DNA of 38,206 nucleotides, from NCBI RefSeq assembly GCF_040199715.1, contig NZ_JBEFNA010000021.1, positions 1 through 38,206 on the forward strand, given 5' to 3'. The position numbers were made by a program, and so were the translations under genes. Positions within the stretch are counted from its first letter, which is position 1. Every line of letters begins with the position of its first letter. The DNA is from Fusobacterium sp. SYSU M8D902. Its GTDB lineage: Bacteria; Fusobacteriota; Fusobacteriia; Fusobacteriales; Fusobacteriaceae. This document shows, piece by piece, positions 15,160 to 22,690 of this stretch. A model generated the notes under the pieces. The model did no database searches. It worked only from the letters and a program-made list of their open reading frames with translations, and was not told the origin of the DNA.

Positions 15160-17073
15160 ATGAAAATACATAAAAAAATAGCTTTTTTCAATACGATTCT
15201 TTTTTCTTTAAATACTTTATTGATAATTTATCTTTTAAAACCTCAAGAAAATTTCTCAATATTTAATAATTTTTTATATGTTAAGATTTTTTTTATAACT
15301 ATTATTTTCTTTCTGATCTCAAATTTTTTAGCAAAGTTCACTCTATTAAATATCTATAAAACAATAGAGAAATTTGATGAGATCATCTCTCTTGTAAATG
15401 ATAAATTTATCAATGAATTAAAGAAAGAGTTCTCTAATATGGAAGAGTGTCTCTATCAAGTTTTCTCCTCTATTAAGATTGATATTTTAGATATCTTAGT
15501 CAAAGAGGGAGAGATAAGAAAAGAGAAGGAGAAAGCCCAACTTTTAAGTGATGAGCTCCAACAATTAAATAAAAATCTTGAGGAGATTGTTTTACAAAGG
15601 ACAAAAGAGTTAAGTATCTCAAAAGAGAATGCAGAATCAGCAAATAGAGCAAAAGATGAATTTCTAGCCAAAATTAGCCATGAGATGAGAACACCACTCA
15701 CACCTATTATTGGTTATTCAAGATTACTTCTCAAAGAAAATGTGGATCCTAACTTCAAAGAAAAGTTGGATATCATTCATACCTCTGGAGTTAAGCTACT
15801 AAACTTTACAAATGAACTTCTTGATTTTTCTAAAATAGAGTTGGGAAAAATTGATTTAAATTATGAAAGTTTCTCTGTTAATGAACTTTTTCAAGAGATT
15901 TACTATGAACACAATGCTCTCGCCTTACAAAAAAATCTTAAGTTTGAATTGGAGTTTTTACAAAAAGATAAATATATATACTCAGATAAGATGAAAATTT
16001 ATGAAATTGCTAAAAATATTATTCATAATTCTATTAAATATACAGAAAAAGGATTTGTATTATGTGAAATTGATATTAAAGATAATTACCTATATTTTAA
16101 TGTTTATGATAGTGGTATTGGTATTGAAAAAGAGAATTTAGAATATATTTTTGAAAGTTTTGGACAGATTAATAAACTATCTTCTGGGGCTGGACTCGGT
16201 TTAAGCATTAGTAAAAAATTAATTGAAATTTTATTAGGAACAATCCAGGTAGAAAGTAAACCAAATGTTGGAACAACATTTAAAATAAAAATACCTATTG
16301 AAGTTTATTATAAATATGGTGAGAATTTTTCAACAGCTTTAAATAAACTTCTCAATTCAAATAATGAAAAACTAAAATCTATTATTCTTATGAGCATCTT
16401 AAAATTTCCAATCAGATTAAAGAAATTGAAAGATGCTTATAAAAAGCAAGATATAGATCTTTTAAGAGAAACCAATCACCTTATTCAGGGAACTTATGGT
16501 AATCTTAATCTCACTTTGATCTATGAAACATCTCTCAAGATATCTACAGAACTAAAAAAAGAGAACATCAACTTTAATGCTATTTTATATTTGATTGAAG
16601 AGATGGAGAAAATGACTCATACCTTGGATTACTCTGATCTATTTAATCAATATCTCAATTTTAGAGAGGAAAAACTTTCTCTTTTAATAGCTGAAGATGT
16701 AGAAGATAATCGAGAGTTTTTAAAATCAATTTTAGTTTCAGAAAATATTGAGGTTACCTGTGTTGAGAATGGTTTACTTGCCTTAAAGCAACTACAGACT
16801 AAAAAATTTGATGCCATATTCCTAGATATTAGAATGCCTGTTATGGATGGACTTCAAACTATAAAATATATTCGTGATAAACATCTATACACCAACACAC
16901 CAATACTTGCTCTAACTGCTCAAGCTATTATTGGAGATAAAGAAAAATACTTACCATATGGTTTTGAAGGATATATCACCAAACCTATAAATGAGTCTGT
17001 ACTTTTTAGTTATCTATATTATGTAGTCAATTGGAAGAAATTATTACCAGATGAAAAAGGGGAATTACAATGA
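15160..17073 (+). CDS. Hybrid sensor histidine kinase (HisKA-HATPase-HPt-REC)
   Basis: A 637-residue membrane kinase. Two hydrophobic segments (about 8-26 and 41-58) leave only a short outside loop, so there is no sizeable external sensor. A coiled coil (about 110-165) leads to HisKA with phospho-acceptor His174 (KISHEMRTPL), HATPase with N box NIIHNSIKY, DSGIGI and GAGLGLSISK. A stretch with ETNHLIQGTYGNLN (His440) looks like an HPt module, and a receiver domain follows with Asp556 (FLDIRMPVMDG), Thr586 and Lys608. HPt before the receiver is not the usual order. Its stop overlaps the next gene's start by four bases (ATGA). Divergent from pduQ, it probably relays the signal for diol induction through the adjacent regulator. 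Confidence 0.92.
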   Translation: MKIHKKIAFFNTILFSLNTLLIIYLLKPQENFSIFNNFLYVKIFFITIIFFLISNFLAKFTLLNIYKTIEKFDEIISLVNDKFINELKKEFSNMEECLYQVFSSIKIDILDILVKEGEIRKEKEKAQLLSDELQQLNKNLEEIVLQRTKELSISKENAESANRAKDEFLAKISHEMRTPLTPIIGYSRLLLKENVDPNFKEKLDIIHTSGVKLLNFTNELLDFSKIELGKIDLNYESFSVNELFQEIYYEHNALALQKNLKFELEFLQKDKYIYSDKMKIYEIAKNIIHNSIKYTEKGFVLCEIDIKDNYLYFNVYDSGIGIEKENLEYIFESFGQINKLSSGAGLGLSISKKLIEILLGTIQVESKPNVGTTFKIKIPIEVYYKYGENFSTALNKLLNSNNEKLKSIILMSILKFPIRLKKLKDAYKKQDIDLLRETNHLIQGTYGNLNLTLIYETSLKISTELKKENINFNAILYLIEEMEKMTHTLDYSDLFNQYLNFREEKLSLLIAEDVEDNREFLKSILVSENIEVTCVENGLLALKQLQTKKFDAIFLDIRMPVMDGLQTIKYIRDKHLYTNTPILALTAQAIIGDKEKYLPYGFEGYITKPINESVLFSYLYYVVNWKKLLPDEKGELQ

Positions 17074-17741
17074 TAAAATTATTAATAGTTGATGATTCAG
17101 AAGAGACAAGAGAGCTCTTAAAAATGGTACTTTCAAAAAATACCAATTTGGATATCTCTGAAGCATACAGTTTAGCTACAGCTATAGAAGAGATAAAAAG
17201 AACCATACCTGATATTATTCTTTTAGATCTCTCATTACCTGATGGTAATGGAAGTGAGATCTGTAGTAAAATCAGAACTTGTCCCAATATTTATGGAAAT
17301 CCATTTATTTTAGCTTTAACTGCTGATACATCTCAAGAGAGTGTCAACAAAAATCTTAGACTTGGTTGTGATGACTATATTAAAAAACCTTTTGATTTTA
17401 CTGAATTATCTATACGTATTGAAAAATTTATTGAAAGAGTTCCTATAGTAAAAGATTATATATCCTATGAAAATATTAAGCTTTTCCCTAATAACAAAAC
17501 TGTACAATACAATGATGTATTTGTCACTCTATCTAAAAATGAGTTTGAAATACTTCAATACTTCATATTGAACAGAGGGCTTCTACTATCTAGGACAAAC
17601 ATTTTAGACAATGTTTGGAGTGATAATTTTGATATCAGTGACAAAGCTGTAGATCAATGCTTAAAAAGATTACGGAAAAAATTACCTATACTTAATGATT
17701 TTTTAGTTTCTAAACGTGGATTTGGATATATTTTAAAATAA
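17070..17741 (+). CDS. OmpR/PhoB-family response regulator
   Basis: A 223-residue regulator. The receiver domain has acidic residues Asp8/Asp9, phospho-acceptor Asp53 (IILLDLSLPDGNG), Thr84 and the KKPFDF lysine near 105-106. Residues about 130-223 are a winged-helix DNA-binding domain with LSKNEFEILQYF and the ending SKRGFGYILK, typical of the OmpR/PhoB class, whose members bind tandem direct repeats with 10-11 bp period. The matching repeats at the pduB and pduQ promoters are the obvious targets, which is inference from class, neighbourhood and repeat spacing. Translation is coupled to the kinase gene by a four-base overlap. Confidence 0.95.
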   Translation: MIKLLIVDDSEETRELLKMVLSKNTNLDISEAYSLATAIEEIKRTIPDIILLDLSLPDGNGSEICSKIRTCPNIYGNPFILALTADTSQESVNKNLRLGCDDYIKKPFDFTELSIRIEKFIERVPIVKDYISYENIKLFPNNKTVQYNDVFVTLSKNEFEILQYFILNRGLLLSRTNILDNVWSDNFDISDKAVDQCLKRLRKKLPILNDFLVSKRGFGYILK

Positions 17742-17756
17742 AGTTGAGGTATTCTT

Positions 17757-18572
17757 ATGAAAAATAAAGAAAATTTATCAGAGTATTTAGATATTGAATT
17801 TTTTCAAACTATTCAAGATAAATTAGCATTTGAATTTGGAATTGGTAGTATTATCACCGATACTAATGGAAAACCGTTAACAAAACAGAGTAATTTTTCA
17901 GATTTTTGTAGCAAATGTATCAGAGGAACAGAATTAGGATTTAAAAGATGTATGGAGTGTGATTCCTATGGTGGAAATAAAGCTAAGGAAATAAAAAAAC
18001 CTATCATCTATAAATGCCATGCTGGTCTTATTGATTTTGCTAGTCCTATCATTATAAAAGGAGAGATTGTAGGTTGTTTTCTATGTGGTCAGATACTCTC
18101 TGAAAAACCTGATGAAAATAAATTCAAAGAGATAGCTAGAGAGTTAAATATAGATGAAGAAAAATACATTACAGCTCTAAAAAAAGTTAGGATAATTCCA
18201 TATGAAAATATTGAATATGCTGCTAATTTTTTGTATGAACTTTCATCAAAGCTCTCAAATTTTCTAGATTATCAAGAAGCTGGTATGAAAACAAGCAAAT
18301 GCTGTTACAATAGTATTAGTAGATTTGATAATTTTTTGTGGAGACTTAAATTAAGAAACTTTATTACTAGTAATACCATACCAAATTTTCAAGGTTTTTT
18401 TAAGAGGGTCTATGATACCCTTTTTAAAAAATTTAATATTGATGATGAAAAATTATATAAAATTCAACACAATATCTCTTTCTTATCAGAAGAGACAAAC
18501 AATATTTCACAAAAAATAAAAAATACAGAGAAAAATTACTCTAATTTTGACATAAACTCTTTTAAACAATAG
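17757..18572 (+). CDS. Free-standing PocR ligand-binding domain protein
   Basis: A 271-residue soluble protein. Residues about 11-173 are a PocR sensory domain: FFQTIQDKLAFEFGIGSIITDTNGKP, NFSDFCSKC, RCMECDSYGG, IIYKCHAGLIDFASPIII and GCFLCGQIL all follow the family pattern. Cys51, 54, 65, 68, 87, 107 and 110 cluster in it. In Salmonella PocR this domain senses 1,2-propanediol and is joined to an AraC DNA-binding part; here no such part exists. The C-terminal 100 residues are Lys/Asn-rich and helical with no known motif. It lies 15 nt after the response regulator, so I infer that it feeds diol (or B12) signals into the adjacent kinase. Confidence 0.88.
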   Translation: MKNKENLSEYLDIEFFQTIQDKLAFEFGIGSIITDTNGKPLTKQSNFSDFCSKCIRGTELGFKRCMECDSYGGNKAKEIKKPIIYKCHAGLIDFASPIIIKGEIVGCFLCGQILSEKPDENKFKEIARELNIDEEKYITALKKVRIIPYENIEYAANFLYELSSKLSNFLDYQEAGMKTSKCCYNSISRFDNFLWRLKLRNFITSNTIPNFQGFFKRVYDTLFKKFNIDDEKLYKIQHNISFLSEETNNISQKIKNTEKNYSNFDINSFKQ

Positions 18573-18595
18573 GTAGAATAATTGTTCTACCTATT
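18568..18595 (+). terminator. Hairpin terminator after the PocR-domain gene
   Basis: AATAGGTAGAA and TTCTACCTATT form an 11-bp stem with a six-base loop, overlapping the stop codon region. The following sequence ATTTAGTATTTAAATTT is T-rich but broken, so efficiency is uncertain. It likely ends the kinase-regulator-PocR transcript. Confidence 0.65.
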
Positions 18596-18648
18596 ATTTA
18601 GTATTTAAATTTATAATATTTTGGAGAGATTTAACAAAACTTTAAAAT

Positions 18649-18686
18649 AGGGAGGGAGTTACTGAAATTTATTCAGTAGCAGAATT
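18649..18686 (+). promoter_or_regulatory. Shine-Dalgarno separated from the LysR ATG by an inverted repeat
   Basis: AGGGAGGGAG (18649-18658) is the only good ribosome site, yet it ends 28 bases before the ATG. Between them TACTGAA (18660-18666) and TTCAGTA (18672-18678) form a 7-bp stem with a 5-base loop. Folding would bring the effective spacing to about 9 bases. The same palindrome contains a T-N11-A (T18663 to A18675), the LysR-box rule, so it may instead, or also, be an autoregulatory operator. An in-frame TGA lies at 18663-18665, so no upstream start is possible with that site. Confidence 0.6.
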
Positions 18687-19556
18687 ATGAATTTAAAACA
18701 TTTACTCATATTTATTGAGGTTGCTTCTTGTAAAAAAATGAGTTTAGCTGCAAAAAAACTATCCATGACACAACCTGCAGTAAGCAAGGCTATCTTAGAT
18801 TTAGAAGAGTACTATAATGTGAAACTTTTTGAAAGATATCCAAGAGAGCTATGTATTACAGATATTGGAAAACTATTTCTAGTACACGCTAAAAGAATTA
18901 CTAATCTCTGTAACATCTTAGAAGAAACAATGAAAAGCTCAAACTATATTCAACCTATACAGATAGGAGTAACTATAACAATTGGAAATTTCTTTTTAGA
19001 AAAGATATTAAATACATATAAAGGTAGAGATAAACTGAAAGTTTTAGTTAATAATACCAATAAAATTGAAGAAAAATTATTAGCTAATGAATTAGATCTA
19101 GGAATTGTAGAGGGAATTGTTAAGAGTAATCACCTCATTGTAAAACCTATACAAGAGGATAGATTAATCTTAGTTTGTGGAAAAAATCATAAATATTTTG
19201 AAAGAGATGAGGAGATAACACTACAAGAGTTGCAGTATGAATCCTTTATAATGCGTGAACAGGGCAGTGGAACCAGAGATATCTTTGTAAAATATGTAGA
19301 AGATAGAGGTTACTCTCTCAATATTGGCTGGGAGTGTAGTGAAACTAGTGTGATTATAAAGGGAGTTATAAACAATTATGGAATAACTGTTATCTCTGAA
19401 TGCTGGGTACAAGAGGAATTAGATCAAGGTAAATTAAAAGTTATAAAATTAAAGGATTTTAACTTAACTCGAACTTTTAATTTAGTGTATCATAAAAATA
19501 AATTATTATCTCAAAACTTAAGGGAGTTGATCAATGAACTCTCTTTAAAAAAATAA
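18687..19556 (+). CDS. LysR-family transcriptional regulator
   Basis: A 289-residue LysR-type regulator. The N-terminal winged helix-turn-helix shows the family pattern MNLKHLLIFIEVASCKKMSLAAKKLSMTQPAVSKAILDLEEYYNVKLFER. Residues about 90-289 form the two-lobed effector domain, with the usual EQGSGTRDIFVKYVE segment. It is transcribed toward asrABC with 164 nt between, so it may control sulfite reduction; this is inference by proximity, and no ligand can be named. The start is fixed by an upstream in-frame stop, with the unusual ribosome site described separately. Confidence 0.92.
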   Translation: MNLKHLLIFIEVASCKKMSLAAKKLSMTQPAVSKAILDLEEYYNVKLFERYPRELCITDIGKLFLVHAKRITNLCNILEETMKSSNYIQPIQIGVTITIGNFFLEKILNTYKGRDKLKVLVNNTNKIEEKLLANELDLGIVEGIVKSNHLIVKPIQEDRLILVCGKNHKYFERDEEITLQELQYESFIMREQGSGTRDIFVKYVEDRGYSLNIGWECSETSVIIKGVINNYGITVISECWVQEELDQGKLKVIKLKDFNLTRTFNLVYHKNKLLSQNLRELINELSLKK

Positions 19557-19661
19557 AAATCAATAAAAAAAAGTTATATAACATACAACTAAAAGTAATA
19601 TATATTTGTTAAATATTCATCAATAAGTCTTAAATTTGATCAGTTAAACTCTAAATAGTGA

Positions 19662-19667
19662 TATAAT
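19662..19667 (+). promoter_or_regulatory. Likely -10 box of asrABC
   Basis: TATAAT at 19662-19667 lies 54 bases before the asrA ATG. No consensus -35 is found at 17 bp (TTGATC is 20 bp away), which would fit an activator-dependent promoter. AGTTATATAACATACAACT and ATTTGATCAGTTAA upstream contain short palindromes but no clear repeat. The rest of the 19557-19720 gap is AT-rich; AAGGAGGAG precedes asrA. Confidence 0.5.
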
Positions 19668-19720
19668 TGAAAAAGGTAAATTAAAATATTAAAGCCATTA
19701 AAAGAAAAGGAGGAGTTTTA

Positions 19721-20758
19721 ATGGGTTATAAGTTAACTTTTGATGAATTTAACGAAGTTTTAAAAGAATTAAGTAAGGAGAATAAGATCTATGCTCCCAA
19801 ATGTTTTCCAAAACAAGGGAGATACTCTGATACTGATGTAATTAGATATGACAAAATTAAGTCAGCTGAAGAGATTGTATTTGATCTTAAATCTACTTAT
19901 GCTGCAAAAGAAGTATATCACCCTATAACTGAAACTGTTTTATATTTTAACGATGGAGATTACAAAGAAAAGAGAGTTACTGATGATAGACCTATCATAA
20001 TATTTGCTAGAGCATGTGATATCCATGCTATTGAAAGATTTGATGAGATCTTTTTAAAGAATGGTGGGTTTGAAGATTATTACTATAAAAGAGTTAGGGA
20101 AAAAGTGAAGTTTGTAGTTATGGAGTGTCCTACAAATGGTTGGGATACTTGTTTCTGTGTATCTATGGGAACAAATAAAACTGACAACTACATCTTCGGT
20201 GTAAAAGTAGATGGAGATAGTGTTTCTATCGAGATAAAAGATGAAGAGTTTTCAAAATATTTTGAAAATCAGGAAAAAATGGATTTCAATATCTCTTTTG
20301 TTGAAGAGAATGTAAGAAAGGTAAGAATTCCAAATATTGATACTCCTGAACTTAGAAATAAAGTTAAAAACTTAGATATGTGGAAGGAATTTGATAAGCG
20401 TTGTTTAATGTGTGGAAGTTGTACTGTAGCATGTTCTACTTGTACTTGTTTCACAACATATGATGTAAACTACACACCAGATTCAGATGCAGGTGAAAGA
20501 AGAAGAATAACTGCTTCTTGTCATGTTGATGGATATTCAGATATGGCTGGAGGTCACTCTTTTAGAAGAACTGCTGGAGAGAGAATGAGATTTAAAGTTA
20601 TGCATAAGATACATGATCATATGGCTAGATTTAAAACTCATAATATGTGTGTAGGTTGCGGAAGATGTGATGATAGATGTCCTGTATTTATCTCTTTCTC
20701 AACAACTGTTAATAGATTAGCTGATGAAGTAGACAAATTGAAGAGAGGGGAGGAGTAG
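19721..20758 (+). CDS. asrA: Anaerobic sulfite reductase subunit A
   Basis: A 345-residue iron-sulfur subunit of the AsrABC sulfite reductase, which makes sulfide from sulfite in the cytoplasm under anaerobic conditions. Two ferredoxin-type clusters are visible in the C-terminal third: CLMCGSCTVACSTCTC and CVGCGRCDDRCPVF. The N-terminal region (ARACDIHAIERFD, ECPTNGWDTCFCVSMG) is typical of AsrA and related Fe-S electron-transfer subunits. It passes electrons between AsrB and AsrC. Strong AAGGAGGAG at the start; asrB follows after 4 nt. Confidence 0.96.
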   Translation: MGYKLTFDEFNEVLKELSKENKIYAPKCFPKQGRYSDTDVIRYDKIKSAEEIVFDLKSTYAAKEVYHPITETVLYFNDGDYKEKRVTDDRPIIIFARACDIHAIERFDEIFLKNGGFEDYYYKRVREKVKFVVMECPTNGWDTCFCVSMGTNKTDNYIFGVKVDGDSVSIEIKDEEFSKYFENQEKMDFNISFVEENVRKVRIPNIDTPELRNKVKNLDMWKEFDKRCLMCGSCTVACSTCTCFTTYDVNYTPDSDAGERRRITASCHVDGYSDMAGGHSFRRTAGERMRFKVMHKIHDHMARFKTHNMCVGCGRCDDRCPVFISFSTTVNRLADEVDKLKRGEE

Positions 20759-20762
20759 TATT

Positions 20763-21572
20763 ATGGAAAATATCATTATGCCAAAACCATATAAAATTTT
20801 AAATATAACAAAAATGACAAATATAGAGTATCTATTTAGAGTAGAATACCCTTTTGCTGAAAATATAAAATTTGGACAATTTATGCAACTATCTTTACCT
20901 AAGGTTGGAGAGTGTCCGATATCTGTAACTAATTTCTCTGCAGAAGAGGGTTGGGCAGAATTTTTAATCAGAAAAGTTGGAGTTGTTACAGATGAGATCT
21001 TTAATTTACAACCTGGAGATATAATTCCTATGAGAGGTCCTTATGGAAAGGGATTTGATCAAGTTGATATAAATGGTAAAAAAGTTATAATTGTTACTGG
21101 TGGATCTGGATTAGCACCTGTTAGATCTCTAATTCACCATATCAATAAAAATCCAGAACAAGTGGAATCACTAGAGTTATTATTCGGATTTAAAGATCAA
21201 AATTCAATTCTATTCAAAGATGAAATTGTTAACTGGAGAAAAGATCATCCTATGATTTTAACAGTTGATAAAGGGTGTGGAATTGATGGTGAATGTGTTG
21301 GTTTAGTTACTGAATATGTTCCTCAATTAAAATTAACTACAGATGATTTTGATAATGTGGAAGTTATAATAGTAGGACCACCTAATATGATGAAATACAC
21401 AGCTTTAGAATTTGAAAAATTGGGAGTTCCAGCAGACAAAATTTGGCTTTCTTTTGAGAGAAAAATGTCTTGTGCAGTTGGAAAGTGTGGTCATTGTAGA
21501 ATAGATGAAGTCTATGTATGTTTAGACGGACCTGTATTTAATTATACTAAGGCTAAACATATGGTAGATTAG
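20763..21572 (+). CDS. asrB: Anaerobic sulfite reductase subunit B (FAD/NAD(P)H oxidoreductase)
   Basis: A 269-residue ferredoxin-NADP reductase-like subunit that takes electrons from NADH for sulfite reduction. Seen: the flavin-binding barrel with GPYGKGFD near residue 95, the nucleotide loop IVTGGSGLAPVRSLIHH, and a C-terminal 2Fe-2S-type cysteine set, MSCAVGKCGHC...YVCLDGPVF. Length and order agree with Salmonella and Clostridium AsrB (about 270). It lies 4 nt after asrA and 16 nt before asrC, so the three are one operon. Confidence 0.96.
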   Translation: MENIIMPKPYKILNITKMTNIEYLFRVEYPFAENIKFGQFMQLSLPKVGECPISVTNFSAEEGWAEFLIRKVGVVTDEIFNLQPGDIIPMRGPYGKGFDQVDINGKKVIIVTGGSGLAPVRSLIHHINKNPEQVESLELLFGFKDQNSILFKDEIVNWRKDHPMILTVDKGCGIDGECVGLVTEYVPQLKLTTDDFDNVEVIIVGPPNMMKYTALEFEKLGVPADKIWLSFERKMSCAVGKCGHCRIDEVYVCLDGPVFNYTKAKHMVD

Positions 21573-21588
21573 TCGGTAGGAGGTTATT

Positions 21589-22644
21589 ATGAATCATGAT
21601 ATTAATATAAATAAATTAAAAACAAACTGTTTTCGTCAATCTAAAGTTCCTGGAGAATTTATGCTTCAAATGCGTGTTCCTGGTGGATTAATAGATGCTA
21701 AATACCTATCTGTAATTCAAGAGATTGCTGAAAGATGGGGAAATGGAACTTTCCACCTTGGATTGAGACAAACTTTTAATGCTCCTGGAATTAAATATGA
21801 AAATATAGAAGCTGTTAATGCTTTTTTGCAAGACTATATTAAAGATATTGAGATAGATCTATGTGATGCTGATATGGAATCTGATTGCTCTGGTTATCCA
21901 ACTATTGGAGCTAGAAATATAACTTCTTGTATCGGAAACTCTCACTGTATCAAAGGAAATATAAATACTTGGGAGTTAGCAAGAAAATTGGAAAAAGAGA
22001 TATTCCCTAGCCACTACCATATCAAAATGTCTATCTCTGGTTGTCCTAATGACTGTGGAAAAGGACACTTTACTGACTTTGGAATAATCGGTGTAACTAA
22101 ACCTATATATTTAAAAGATAGATGTATCGGTTGTGGAAGATGTGTTAAAGTGTGTGAACATGCTGCTACTAGAGTTTTAAAACTTGTTAATAACAGAATT
22201 GAAAAAGATACTTGCTGTTGTGTAGGTTGTGGAGAGTGTGTTGAAGCTTGTCCTGCATCAGCTTGGGTAAGACCTGAACAAAAATTATATAGAGTAATTT
22301 TAGGAGGTAGAACAGGTAAACAATACCCTAGAATGGGAAAAATGTTCTTAAACTGGGTTACTGAAGATGTTGTAGTTGCAGTAGTTAAAAACTGGCAAAA
22401 TTTCTGTGCTAATGTACTTCATCACAAACCTTTCTATATACATGGTGGACATCTAATCGATAGAGCTGGATATCAAAAATTCAAAGAGATTATCCTAGAT
22501 GGAGTTAAATTAAATCCAGAAGCTCTAGTTGCACAAAGAATATTATGGGCTGAAACTGAGTATAGAGCTAATATCAATGTTAGACCAATATCTCAACACC
22601 CTAGTCCTGGAGAAGTATACGTTCCAAAAACAACTGAAGAGTAA
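21589..22644 (+). CDS. asrC: Anaerobic sulfite reductase subunit C (sirohaem catalytic subunit)
   Basis: A 351-residue catalytic subunit. The sirohaem/4Fe-4S motif SISGCPNDCGKGHFTDFG is present with the earlier CIGNSHCIKG cysteines, and two ferredoxin clusters follow: CIGCGRCVKVCEHAA and CCCVGCGECVEACPASAW. Nitrite/sulfite reductase ferredoxin-like half-domain occupies the N-terminal part (LRQTFNAPGIKYENIEAV). With AsrA and AsrB it performs the six-electron reduction to sulfide, either for energy-linked NADH disposal or detoxification. Terminated by the hairpin at 22651-22679. Confidence 0.97.
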   Translation: MNHDININKLKTNCFRQSKVPGEFMLQMRVPGGLIDAKYLSVIQEIAERWGNGTFHLGLRQTFNAPGIKYENIEAVNAFLQDYIKDIEIDLCDADMESDCSGYPTIGARNITSCIGNSHCIKGNINTWELARKLEKEIFPSHYHIKMSISGCPNDCGKGHFTDFGIIGVTKPIYLKDRCIGCGRCVKVCEHAATRVLKLVNNRIEKDTCCCVGCGECVEACPASAWVRPEQKLYRVILGGRTGKQYPRMGKMFLNWVTEDVVVAVVKNWQNFCANVLHHKPFYIHGGHLIDRAGYQKFKEIILDGVKLNPEALVAQRILWAETEYRANINVRPISQHPSPGEVYVPKTTEE

Positions 22645-22650
22645 AAATAA

Positions 22651-22679
22651 AAGAGGGTAGAATTTTCTATCCTCTTTTT
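22651..22679. terminator. Bidirectional terminator between asrC and fruA
   Basis: GAGGGTAGA and TCTATCCTC form a 9-bp stem (one G-T pair) around ATTT, with TTTTTG after it on plus and an A/T run giving CTTTTATTTTT on minus. asrC and fruA converge here, so one hairpin serves both. Confidence 0.9.
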
Positions 22680-22690
22680 GTAAATAATAA

